Shown: one piece after another, positions 1-7,757 of the stretch
Layout: each line of letters starts with the position of its first letter
Position numbering within the stretch: the first letter of the stretch is position 1
DNA from: Pseudomonas sp. PIC25
GTDB lineage: Bacteria; Pseudomonadota; Gammaproteobacteria; Pseudomonadales; Pseudomonadaceae
Length of the DNA stretch: 64,000 nucleotides
Direction: 5' to 3'
Assembly (NCBI RefSeq): GCF_002286785.1
Contig: NZ_MUJY01000123.1
Span: 1 to 64,000 of the forward strand
Notes under the pieces: generated by a model
What the model was told of the DNA's origin: nothing
What the model saw: the letters and a program-made list of their open reading frames with translations, nothing else
Databases searched by the model: none
Program-made: the position numbers and the translations under genes

Positions 1-565
1 CTACAAGCCGCTGCAATGGCTGGGCGGAAGCTATTCGACCATCGTGCGCGGCGTGCCCGAGCTGCTCTGGGTGCTGCTGATCTACTTCGGCACCGTCAAT
101 CTGATGCGTGGCCTGGGCGAATGGTTCGGCAATCCGGAGCTGGAGCTGAGTGCCTTCGCGGCCGGCAGCATCGCCCTTGGCCTTTGCTTCGGTGCCTATG
201 CCACCGAAGTCTTCCGTGGCGCGCTATTGGCGATTCCCAGAGGCCATAGCGAGGCGGGCCACGCTCTCGGCCTGTCCAAGGGACGGATCTTCTGGCGGCT
301 GATCATGCCGCAGATGTGGCGCATCGCCCTGCCCGGCCTGGGCAACCTGTTCATGATCCTGATGAAGGACACGGCGCTGATCTCGGTGATCGGCCTGGAG
401 GAAATCATGCGGCGCTCGCAGATCGCGGTGACTTCCAGCAAGGAGCCGTTCACCTTCTACCTGGTGGCCGCTTTCATCTACCTGAGCCTGACGGTCATCG
501 CCATGGCGGGGTTGTCCATCATGGAGAAACGCGCGAACCGTGGCTTTAGGAGGGCCGTTGCATGA
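1..565 (+). CDS. Amino-acid ABC transporter permease (HisQ-type), 5' end outside window
   Basis: Inner-membrane permease of a polar amino-acid importer; it would pair with the next gene to form the HisQM-type channel. The reading frame is open from the first bases (codons start at position 2), so the N-terminus lies upstream; about 187 residues are visible. The permease loop is seen as EAGHALGLSKGRIFWRLIMP, the EAA motif that contacts the ATPase, followed by hydrophobic segments. The stop overlaps the next gene by 4 bases. Binding protein and ATPase are not in the window. Substrate is unproven; a basic amino acid such as lysine would fit the downstream catabolic genes, but that is inference. 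Confidence 0.88.
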   Translation, partial: YKPLQWLGGSYSTIVRGVPELLWVLLIYFGTVNLMRGLGEWFGNPELELSAFAAGSIALGLCFGAYATEVFRGALLAIPRGHSEAGHALGLSKGRIFWRLIMPQMWRIALPGLGNLFMILMKDTALISVIGLEEIMRRSQIAVTSSKEPFTFYLVAAFIYLSLTVIAMAGLSIMEKRANRGFRRAVA

Positions 566-1251
566 ACTGGGAGCTGATCATTAAATGGCTGCCGCGTCTT
601 GCCGAAGGCGCGCTGCTGACACTGGAGCTGGTAGGCATCGCGGTGATCGCCGGGCTGCTGCTCGCCCTGCCGCTGGGCATCGCCCGCGCCTCGCGGTATT
701 GGTACGTGCGCGCCTTTCCCTACGGCTACATCTTCTTCTTTCGCGGTACACCGCTGCTGGTGCAGTTATTCCTGGTCTATTACGGCGTGGCGCAGTTCGA
801 GGCGATTCGTCAGGGGCCGCTCTGGCCGTACCTGCGCGATCCCTACTGGTGCGCAGTACTGACCCTGACCTTGCACACCGCGGCCTATATCGCCGAAATA
901 CTGCGCGGCGCCATCCAGGCGGTGCCCCACGGTGAAGTGGAAGCGGCGCGGGCGTTGGGAATGTCGCGGGCACAGGCGCTGTTGCATGTGATCCTGCCGC
1001 GCGCGGTGCGTATCGGACTGCCGGCCTACAGCAACGAGGTAATCCTGATGCTCAAGGCCAGCGCATTGGCCAGCACCATTACCTTACTGGAGCTGACCGG
1101 CATGGCGCGGACCATCATCGCCCGCACCTACCTGCCGGTGGAAATCTTCTTCGCCGCCGGCATGTTCTATCTGCTCGCCGCTTATGTGCTGGTGCGTGGC
1201 TTCCGCTTGCTGGAGCAGCGTCTGCGGGTGGATGCCTGTCGCTCACGCTGA
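562..1251 (+). CDS. Amino-acid ABC transporter permease (HisM-type)
   Basis: Second inner-membrane permease of the same importer, 229 residues, the usual size for HisM/ArtM proteins. An N-terminal segment reads RGTPLLVQLFLVYYG, a hallmark of this family, and the EAA loop reads EVEAARALGMSRAQALLHVILP near residues 120-140. The ATG overlaps the stop of the upstream permease (ATGA), so the two are translationally coupled. An Lrp-type regulator follows 80 bases downstream on the same strand. The heteromeric permease pair is clear; the transported amino acid is not. Confidence 0.9.
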   Translation: MNWELIIKWLPRLAEGALLTLELVGIAVIAGLLLALPLGIARASRYWYVRAFPYGYIFFFRGTPLLVQLFLVYYGVAQFEAIRQGPLWPYLRDPYWCAVLTLTLHTAAYIAEILRGAIQAVPHGEVEAARALGMSRAQALLHVILPRAVRIGLPAYSNEVILMLKASALASTITLLELTGMARTIIARTYLPVEIFFAAGMFYLLAAYVLVRGFRLLEQRLRVDACRSR

Positions 1252-1331
1252 GACCTGTCGGACGGCGAGGTAAGAAAGGCATCCACTTTTACTGCGCCGT
1301 CTTTCACAATACCTCGCTGAATCCCTGACGC

Positions 1332-1808
1332 GTGGATGCCGTCTCGATGTCTGATCTGCCCTCCTTTCGCCTGGACGATATCGATCGCCAGTTGATCGCC
1401 GCACTGCAGCTGAATGCGCGCGAGAGCGTGGCCATGCTGGCGCGCAAGCTCGGCATTGCCCGTACCACGGTGATTTCCCGACTTGCTCGCCTGGAAAAGA
1501 ACAAGGTGATCACCGGCTACGGCTTGCGCCTCGGTCAGAGCGTCCTGGACGGCGGCTTGCAGGCATATGTGGGGATCACCCTGCAGCCGCGCTCGGGCAA
1601 GGAAGTGCTGCGCCGGCTCACCAACATGGCTGAGGTCCAGCAGCTCTGCACGGTGAGCGGTGAGTTCGATTTCGTCGCCTGGCTGCGCGCGGAATCGCCG
1701 GAGCGGCTCGATCAGCTTTTGGATGAAATCGGCGCGGTGGACGGCGTAGAGAAGACGACCACGTCGATCATCCTCTCCTGCAAGCTGGATCGGGGTCAGA
1801 AGCTCTGA
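1332..1808 (+). CDS. Lrp/AsnC family transcriptional regulator
   Basis: Feast/famine-type DNA-binding regulator of 158 residues. The N-terminal winged helix-turn-helix covers roughly residues 14-65 (DIDRQLIAALQLNARESV, then the recognition helix around ARTTVISRLARLE). The C-terminal half is the ligand-binding RAM/AsnC domain. The listed start is a GTG; an ATG 15 bases on (1347) gives MSDLPSF and is equally possible, because neither has a clear ribosome site. It lies after the two permeases and faces the ThDP enzyme tail to tail, so it probably senses an amino acid and controls one of these neighbours. Confidence 0.88.
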   Translation: MDAVSMSDLPSFRLDDIDRQLIAALQLNARESVAMLARKLGIARTTVISRLARLEKNKVITGYGLRLGQSVLDGGLQAYVGITLQPRSGKEVLRRLTNMAEVQQLCTVSGEFDFVAWLRAESPERLDQLLDEIGAVDGVEKTTTSIILSCKLDRGQKL

Positions 1809-1844
1809 GATATCCGCGACGGACCGGGTCCATCGCGGGATCAC

Positions 1845-3527
1845 TCAACGACCCTGCAGGGCCTGTTCGCGAATCTGGCTCAGGCTCTGGCGCGGAGTAA
1901 GCGCTTCAGGGTCGAGGCGAATCTCGATCAGCGCCGGCCTGCCGGCTTCCACGGCGCGCTCGAAGGCAGGCGCGAACTCGACAGTACTGGCAACGACTTC
2001 GCCATGCAGGCCATAGGCTTGCGCCAGCGCGGCGAAATCCGGATTGTGCAGCTCGGTGCCGGAGACCCGGCCAGGGTAATGACGCTCCTGATGCATGCGG
2101 ATGGTTCCGTACATGCCGTTGTTCACTACGATGACGATCAGGTTGGCGCCGTATTGCGCGGCGGTTGCCAGCTCCTGGCCGTTCATGAGAAAGCAGCCGT
2201 CGCCGGCAAAGGCGATCACCATACGCTCCGGCGCGGTCAGCTTGGCGGCGACCCCGGCGGGTACGCCATAACCCATCGAGCCGTTGGTGGGGCCGAGCTG
2301 GGTCCGGAATTGGCGGTATTGATAGAAGCGCTGCACCCAGACGGCGTAATTACCGGCACCGTTGGTAAGGATGGCATCGGCGGGAAGACGCTGGCGCAAC
2401 CAAGCGATGATTTCCGCCATCTGAACCGGACCGGGAGAGGCGGGGCAGTCGAGGTTGGCCTGGTAGTGCTCGTTCAGGCTGCGGGTCCATGCGGCATAAC
2501 CTGGCTCCTGCTGCGGCTCGAGGCCGGCAACCTGTGCGGCGAAGGCTGGCATGCCGCTGTTGATCCCCAGCGCCGGCTGGTAGACGCGGCCCAGCTCCTC
2601 GATGCCGGCATGGATGTGGATGAGTGTCTGCCGGGGCACCGGAACGTCCAGCAGGCTGTAGCCGCCCGTCGTGATTTCCCCCAGGCGCGCACCGACCACC
2701 AGCAACAGATCGGCATCGCGCACCGCCTGGGCCAACTTCGGTCCGGCAGCCAAGCCGAGATCTCCCGCATAGTTCGGGTGTCGGTTATCGAACAGATCCT
2801 GACAGCGGAAGGAGGCGGCTACCGGCAGTTTCCAGCGCTCGGCAAAACAGCGAATGTCGTCCACGGCCGCAGCATTCCAGCCGCCACCGCCGAGAATCAT
2901 CAGGGGACGCTGGGCGCGCTCCAGAAGGCGGGACATTTCGCCCAGGTCGCTTGCAGACGGGTGCGCCTCGATGTGTTTGGCGGGCCCCGCATCGGAAACT
3001 TCGACGCTATCGGTCAGCATGTCCTCCGGGAGAGCCACCACGACCGGCCCCGGCCGGCCGTTGATGGCTCGGTGAAAGGCCTGGCTGATCAGCTCGGGAA
3101 GGCGTAGGGCATCGTCCACCTGGACGACCCACTTGCACAGCGGGCCGAACATGCGACGGTAGTCGATCTCCTGGAACGCTTCGCGCTCCGCCTGATCCCG
3201 GGCCACTTGGCCGATGAATAGAAGCATCGGCGTGGAATCCTGAAAAGCGGTGTGCACACCGATCGAAGCGTTGGTCGCCCCCGGGCCACGGGTGACGAAG
3301 CAGACGCCCGGCCTCCCGGTCAGCTTGCCGTACGCCTCGGCCATATAGGCCGCGCCACCTTCCTGACGGCAGACCACCAGCTCGATGTGATCCCGTGCGT
3401 CATGCAGTGCGTCCAGCGCGGCCAGGTAGCTCTCCCCCGGTACGCAAAAGGCACGCTCTACTCCATTGATGCGTAGCGCATCGACCAGAATCTGTCCGCC
3501 AGTGCGGGGGCGTATCGAATTGACCAC
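1845..3527 (-). CDS. Acetolactate-synthase-like thiamine-diphosphate enzyme
   Basis: Cytoplasmic ThDP-dependent enzyme of the acetohydroxyacid synthase/pyruvate oxidase superfamily, 560 residues with the usual three domains. The catalytic glutamate is E56 in CRQEGGAAYMAEAYG. The ThDP/Mg motif runs from GDG (442-444) to NN (469-470). There is no adjacent small regulatory subunit such as IlvH, so ordinary branched-chain synthesis is unlikely. It stands upstream of hglS on the same strand but is separated from it by a terminator-like hairpin. The substrate cannot be named from sequence; a role in 2-oxoacid carboligation or decarboxylation is inference. Confidence 0.8.
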   Translation of the reverse strand: MVNSIRPRTGGQILVDALRINGVERAFCVPGESYLAALDALHDARDHIELVVCRQEGGAAYMAEAYGKLTGRPGVCFVTRGPGATNASIGVHTAFQDSTPMLLFIGQVARDQAEREAFQEIDYRRMFGPLCKWVVQVDDALRLPELISQAFHRAINGRPGPVVVALPEDMLTDSVEVSDAGPAKHIEAHPSASDLGEMSRLLERAQRPLMILGGGGWNAAAVDDIRCFAERWKLPVAASFRCQDLFDNRHPNYAGDLGLAAGPKLAQAVRDADLLLVVGARLGEITTGGYSLLDVPVPRQTLIHIHAGIEELGRVYQPALGINSGMPAFAAQVAGLEPQQEPGYAAWTRSLNEHYQANLDCPASPGPVQMAEIIAWLRQRLPADAILTNGAGNYAVWVQRFYQYRQFRTQLGPTNGSMGYGVPAGVAAKLTAPERMVIAFAGDGCFLMNGQELATAAQYGANLIVIVVNNGMYGTIRMHQERHYPGRVSGTELHNPDFAALAQAYGLHGEVVASTVEFAPAFERAVEAGRPALIEIRLDPEALTPRQSLSQIREQALQGR

Positions 3528-3722
3528 GGGAAACTCCTGACCAGTTGGTTTGCAGGCAAGTGTAGGTATCCGCCCGTTTCCTCCGGTTCTACAGCCCCGG
3601 CACCTGCACTCGTGGATGTTTCAACGTCTCACCCCGATGACACCAAGGATCGAGACAGGCCTCAAACGAAAATATCGACTCGGTTCATTCCGATCGCGAC
3701 TGAACGGTCACCGCCTGAAAAC

Positions 3723-3751
3723 GGCACCCCGCTGGCGGAAGACGGGGCGCC
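3723..3751 (-). terminator. Probable terminator after hglS
   Basis: Inverted repeat GGCACCCCG / CGGGGCGCC (8 of 9 pairs) with an 11-base loop. Read on the minus strand it is followed by GTTTTCAGG, a short T-run. It begins about 30 bases past the hglS stop codon. The rest of the 255-base gap before the ThDP gene shows nothing else I can name. Confidence 0.5.
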
Positions 3752-3782
3752 AGCGAAGTGCCCTGAAAACGAAGCAGCTCCA

Positions 3783-5174
3783 TCAGCCGAGACTGACCAG
3801 CCCCAGTTGTGCCGCACACTGCTCGAGCGAACGCCGCTGGGTCTCGGCATACAACGCCAGTTCGTCATTCACCGGAGCCCCGAGGTCACGCTCGAACTGC
3901 TCGCGGTTGGACAGTTGCGCATAGCTGCCGCGACCCTGGCCGCCCAGGTTGGACTGGAAAATCCCGGCTGCGCTGACCGGCAGGAAATCCTCGTACACCA
4001 ACGGCTCGACGCTCAGGTAGCCGCCACGCAGCAGGCTCTCCAGATCGCCGGGCAAACTGCCATCCGCTTTACCGGCCATGCCCTTGTCGGTGACGAAGTA
4101 GCGGAAATAGGCGAGCCCATGGCGACGCATCAGGTCATAGTCGTCCGGGAAATCGGCGAAGTGCTCGCCGAGCACGCGCTGGTAGGTTTCCGGATCGTCT
4201 TCCCCGCGAATGACTTCGCGAGTGGATTGCAGGAGCTGGTCGTACAAGGCCCGCCCTTTCGGGCTCAGGGCCACACCACGTTGTTCGATTTCGCCGAAAC
4301 GAGCCGTATGGCTGCCGGCCGTTACTCCGCCCTCGCCGATGAAGTCCACCTGCTCCTGCAGCGCCTTGAAGCTGGTCTGGCGCAGCAGAATAGGGCACTT
4401 GCGCCGCGGCGGCCCCTCGATGATCGCCTTCGGCGTGATGCCGTGGCGCGGCATGCCGGCCTGTATGGCGTCGATGTCCAAGGTTCGCGGCGTGAGGTGG
4501 TTGATGTGCGGCCCCTTGAACGCCACCACGTCGGCGATCAGCCGGTGCTGGTCATGCAACTGCCGGTAGACTTCGGCACTAACGGTCGCCTCGCGATGCC
4601 AGCGGAAAGTCTCCAGTGCCTCTTCGACGAATGTCTCTGCCTCCGCTGCGCTCAGCCCGCCCACGCGCTCGAACTGCTCGATCAGCTCCAGCACACGCGG
4701 CGTGAAGATGTTGCGCCGGGCCAGAATCGCGCGCGCCGTCTCGCGCAACGCGGGATTGTCGATCAGCTCCAGACGCAACAACGAGGTGAAGACCCGGAAC
4801 GGCGAGCGCTGCAGCGCATCCTCATGAATGGCGCGGAAAGCGGTGGAATGCACCGGCACCCCAGCGCAGGACAGGTCGTAATAGCCCACCGGGTACATAC
4901 CCATCACCGCGAACAACCGGCGGATGGTGGCCAGCTCTTGCGCAGTACCGACCCGGATCGCCCCGTGGCGCTCCATGTCCAGGCGCTCCATTTCACCGGT
5001 CCGGCGCAACTGCTCGGCCAGGGCCGGTTCGGCGGCGAGGGTCTGGCGGTTCACCTCGCCGACCAGCTCCAACAACGTGCCGTACAGCGGCACCTCCGCC
5101 TTGTACATCGCCGACATGGCCTGGGAGAAACGGGTGCGGATGTCATCCGGATTAACGAAAGCCTGAACGCTCAT
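3783..5174 (-). CDS. hglS: 2-oxoadipate dioxygenase/decarboxylase (HglS, DUF1338)
   Basis: Non-haem Fe(II) enzyme converting 2-oxoadipate to D-2-hydroxyglutarate in lysine (aminoadipate) catabolism. It has 463 residues, full length for the DUF1338/YdcJ family. The residues described for P. putida HglS are present at matching positions: H70 and R74 in ERHGAIR, H226 in GPHINHL, and a glutamate at 295 in RFGEIEQ as third metal ligand. Its neighbours are the aminotransferase that would make 2-oxoadipate, a LysR regulator and amaB, the same locus logic as PP_5258-PP_5260. An inverted repeat lies about 120 bases upstream of the start. Family assignment is firm; activity is inferred from conserved residues. 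Confidence 0.92.
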   Translation of the reverse strand: MSVQAFVNPDDIRTRFSQAMSAMYKAEVPLYGTLLELVGEVNRQTLAAEPALAEQLRRTGEMERLDMERHGAIRVGTAQELATIRRLFAVMGMYPVGYYDLSCAGVPVHSTAFRAIHEDALQRSPFRVFTSLLRLELIDNPALRETARAILARRNIFTPRVLELIEQFERVGGLSAAEAETFVEEALETFRWHREATVSAEVYRQLHDQHRLIADVVAFKGPHINHLTPRTLDIDAIQAGMPRHGITPKAIIEGPPRRKCPILLRQTSFKALQEQVDFIGEGGVTAGSHTARFGEIEQRGVALSPKGRALYDQLLQSTREVIRGEDDPETYQRVLGEHFADFPDDYDLMRRHGLAYFRYFVTDKGMAGKADGSLPGDLESLLRGGYLSVEPLVYEDFLPVSAAGIFQSNLGGQGRGSYAQLSNREQFERDLGAPVNDELALYAETQRRSLEQCAAQLGLVSLG

Positions 5175-5294
5175 GTGAACACGACTCCTGGAGCCGCCGA
5201 GGCCGCAACCTCGGCAAAGATGGATTCCACGTGGTAATGCAAAGCCATTCTCTGCAACCGGAATATCCCTTACAAACGACTAATCCTCTTTTGA

Positions 5295-5311
5295 TCATTC
5301 CTATAGGGAAT
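5295..5311 (-). promoter_or_regulatory. Candidate operator upstream of hglS
   Basis: ATTCC-TATAG-GGAAT (5297-5311) is a perfect 5-bp inverted repeat, embedded in the 8-mer TCATTCCT (5295-5302). The same 8-mer, in the same orientation relative to the downstream gene, occurs before the aminotransferase (6713-6720) and amaB (7660-7667). It lies about 120 bases upstream of the hglS start. It is a plausible site for the LysR regulator encoded at 6741-7625; this is inference. Confidence 0.4.
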
Positions 5312-5321
5312 CAAATATCGC

Positions 5322-6572
5322 TCATTCGAGCGCAGCCAGGCAGCGTTCGAAGATGTCGAATCCCTCCTCCAGGCAAGCGCGTTCTATAGTCAGCGGAGCC
5401 AACAGGCGGACGACATGCCGCGCCTTACCGCTGGGCATCAGCAGTAACCCCTGCTCCCGTGCAGCCACCAGCAACGCCGCCATCCGCGCCGTACCGGGTG
5501 CCCCATCCGCCGCACGCAGCTCGATACCACGCATGGCACCGACACCATTCAGACGGCCGAGCACGCCGGACCAGGGCATCCCCTGCCAACGCCGGTAGCG
5601 TTCGAGGATGATGCTCTCCTGCTGTTCGCCCCAGCCGGACAAGTTGGCGTCGCTCATCTGCTCCAGGGTGGCCAGAGCGGCGGCACAGCCCAGCGGATTC
5701 CCGGAATAGGTGCCGCCCAGCCCACCCTTGGGCAGCGCATCGAGTAGTTCGCGGCGACCAACCACTGCCGCCAGCGGCAGGCCGCCCGCCATGCTCTTGC
5801 CGAGCAGCAACAGGTCCGGCTCGATGCCCAGGCGGGAGAAGGCAAAGCGCTGGCCGGTGCGGCCGAAACCGGACTGAATCTCATCGATGATCAACACGAT
5901 CCCGTTCGCGTCGCAGAAGCGACGCAAGTCTTGGGCGAAGGCCGGGTCCAGGGCCAGGAAGCCACCCTCCCCCTGCACCGCCTCGACGATGATGCAGGCC
6001 ACCTCGCTCTTATCGATCTCGACGCTGAACAGACGGTCCATGGCCTGCAAGCCCTGCTCGCGCGTCACAGCGGTGTCGGCGCTGGGATACGGCAGGTGAT
6101 AGACCGGCCCGGGGAGGTTGCCGACCTTCTGTTTGTAGGGCGCCACCTTGCCGTTGAGGTTGAGCGTGGCCAGAGTGCGACCATGGAACCCCCCGTCGAA
6201 GGCGATCACCGCGCTGCGTCCAGTGGCAGCGCGAACGATCTTGAGCGCGTTTTCTGCCGCCTCGGCACCGCTGTTGGTGAGCATGCCGGACAACGGATAG
6301 CTGACCGGAATGAAACGATCCAACGCATCCATCAACTGTCCGTATCCGGCATGCGGCACGGCGTTGAAAGCGGAATGCGTCAGCCGCCCAGCCTGCTCGC
6401 GTACCGCCTCGACGACCTGCGGGTTGCAATGGCCGAGGTTGAGTACGCCGATACCGCCGACGAAATCGATGTAGCGCTTGCCGTCGGTATCCCAGACTTC
6501 CGCATTGCGGCCATGGGACAAGGTGATGGGGTGGACGATGGCCAGGGACTGGCTGACATGCGCGTGGCTCAT
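5322..6572 (-). CDS. Class-III aminotransferase, probable 2-aminoadipate (GABA-type) aminotransferase
   Basis: PLP enzyme of the 4-aminobutyrate/ornithine aminotransferase family, 416 residues. It shows TNSGAEAAENALK, the PLP-aspartate stretch IIDEIQSGFGRTG (D230) and the Schiff-base lysine K259 in LLLGKSMAGGLP. The start at 6572 (MSHAHVSQSL) was preferred to a longer frame beginning at 6662, because the extra 30 residues are arginine- and cysteine-rich with no family resemblance and 6572 has an AGGGGGA ribosome site. Between amaB and hglS the missing reaction is L-2-aminoadipate to 2-oxoadipate, the role reported for the PP_4108 enzyme. The family also includes true GABA transaminases, so the substrate is context-based. 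Confidence 0.85.
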   Translation of the reverse strand: MSHAHVSQSLAIVHPITLSHGRNAEVWDTDGKRYIDFVGGIGVLNLGHCNPQVVEAVREQAGRLTHSAFNAVPHAGYGQLMDALDRFIPVSYPLSGMLTNSGAEAAENALKIVRAATGRSAVIAFDGGFHGRTLATLNLNGKVAPYKQKVGNLPGPVYHLPYPSADTAVTREQGLQAMDRLFSVEIDKSEVACIIVEAVQGEGGFLALDPAFAQDLRRFCDANGIVLIIDEIQSGFGRTGQRFAFSRLGIEPDLLLLGKSMAGGLPLAAVVGRRELLDALPKGGLGGTYSGNPLGCAAALATLEQMSDANLSGWGEQQESIILERYRRWQGMPWSGVLGRLNGVGAMRGIELRAADGAPGTARMAALLVAAREQGLLLMPSGKARHVVRLLAPLTIERACLEEGFDIFERCLAALE

Positions 6573-6712
6573 GCCGCATCCCCCTGGCTCGACAGACCGG
6601 ACATGACGCCGCATGGGGAGAACGCAGACATGGACAGTTCCTCTCGCTGGGTGGTGAGGCATCTATGAAAGCGAGAGGCGAACAACCCCACAAACGAAAA
6701 AAAATCGCCGGG

Positions 6713-6720
6713 TCATTCCT
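6713..6720 (-). promoter_or_regulatory. Candidate operator upstream of the aminotransferase
   Basis: TCATTCCT on the plus strand (AGGAATGA in the direction of the aminotransferase), about 140 bases upstream of its start. It is followed by a T-run and GGAAACGAC, so TTCC...GGAA forms a loose dyad. It matches the motif at 5295-5302 and 7660-7667. The T-run could instead act as a terminator element for an mRNA crossing this gap. Confidence 0.33.
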
Positions 6721-6740
6721 TTTTTTCGGAAACGACGACT

Positions 6741-7625
6741 TTAAAGCTGACTGCGAATCCACTTCACGAAGGCACGAATCTTAGGCACTTCGGCGGCATG
6801 CTCGGCATAGGCCATGAAGTGCTTGCCGTTACTGCGCATCGGATGGTCCCAGGGGATCACCAGCTTGCTCTCCGCCAGCTCGTCTTCCACCAGATAGCGC
6901 GGCACCAACGCCACGCCACAGCCGGACTGTGCGGCGCGGATGCACATATAGAAAGTGTCGAAACGCGGGCCATGGTAGCTGTGCTCGGTTTCCAGTTCCT
7001 GGCCGAGGAACCATTCGTGCCAGGCTTCGGGACGCGAGCCGCACTGCAGCAGGACCATGCGCGTCAGGTCCAGGGCGCTGTCCAGCGGTTGCCCGGACAG
7101 GATGTCCGGTGAACAGACCGGCACCACCTCCTCGCCGAACAGCTCGATGCACTCCGCTCCCGGCCAGGTGCCCTGACCGAAGAAGAACACCACGTCGGCC
7201 TTGCCTTGCAGCAGGTCGAAAGGCTCCAGCTCGTTATGGATATCCAGGTGGATGTTCGGGTTGCTGGCACCGAAGCCCTTGAGATGCGGAATCAACCAGC
7301 GCGCGCCGAAGGTGGGCTGGGTGGCCACGGTCAGCACCTCGGTCTCTCCGCCATAGGACAGGATGTAGCGGGTGGACATCTCCACCTGATTGAGGATCTT
7401 GTTCACCTCGCCCAGGTACAGCGAGCCGGCCGGCGTCAGTTGCAGGCGCCGGCGAATGCGGCGGAACAGCAGGTGCTGAAGCATTTCTTCCAATTGCGCG
7501 ACCTGCTTGCTCACCGCGCTCTGGGTCAGGTGCAGCTCTTCCGCCGCACGGGTGAAACTGAGGTGGCGGGCGACCGCCTCGAAGCATTGCAGGGCCGTCA
7601 TCGACGGCATCAGGCGCTTGGACAT
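6741..7625 (-). CDS. LysR-type regulator of the aminoadipate genes
   Basis: GcvA-type LysR regulator, 294 residues. The N-terminal winged helix-turn-helix is MPSMTALQCFEAVARHLSF through LTQSAVSKQVAQLE (residues 6-50), followed by a periplasmic-binding-like effector domain. The frame stays open for over 400 codons upstream on the antisense of amaB, but homology begins at MSKRLMPS (7625). It is transcribed divergently from amaB and lies next to the aminotransferase and hglS, as PP_5259 does in P. putida. The natural targets are the three enzyme genes, each preceded by the AGGAATGA motif. The effector is unknown. Confidence 0.88.
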   Translation of the reverse strand: MSKRLMPSMTALQCFEAVARHLSFTRAAEELHLTQSAVSKQVAQLEEMLQHLLFRRIRRRLQLTPAGSLYLGEVNKILNQVEMSTRYILSYGGETEVLTVATQPTFGARWLIPHLKGFGASNPNIHLDIHNELEPFDLLQGKADVVFFFGQGTWPGAECIELFGEEVVPVCSPDILSGQPLDSALDLTRMVLLQCGSRPEAWHEWFLGQELETEHSYHGPRFDTFYMCIRAAQSGCGVALVPRYLVEDELAESKLVIPWDHPMRSNGKHFMAYAEHAAEVPKIRAFVKWIRSQL

Positions 7626-7659
7626 GGATGATCTCGTAACGCGCGAATTGATGAATCCA

Positions 7660-7667
7660 AGGAATGA
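7660..7667 (+). promoter_or_regulatory. Candidate operator in the LysR-amaB divergent region
   Basis: AGGAATGA reads toward amaB, about 90 bases before its ATG and 35 bases from the LysR start, inside the 132-base divergent promoter region. With GAATCC just before it, it forms part of an imperfect dyad. The same 8-mer and orientation occur upstream of hglS and the aminotransferase. The position suits both autoregulation and activation by the LysR protein. Confidence 0.38.
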
Positions 7668-7757
7668 CGTGGCGAATAAAGGTCGCTTGTAGGCCGCCAG
7701 CAGGCGGATTAATACTGACCCGATCCGAAATAGCAACCAACAACGAAGGAGAGCGCC

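Noticed and set aside
3612-5237. Long open frame on the plus strand opposite hglS (541 codons)
   Set aside because: High-GC antisense shadow; the minus strand has intact DUF1338 catalytic residues and the plus frame has no domain-like pattern.
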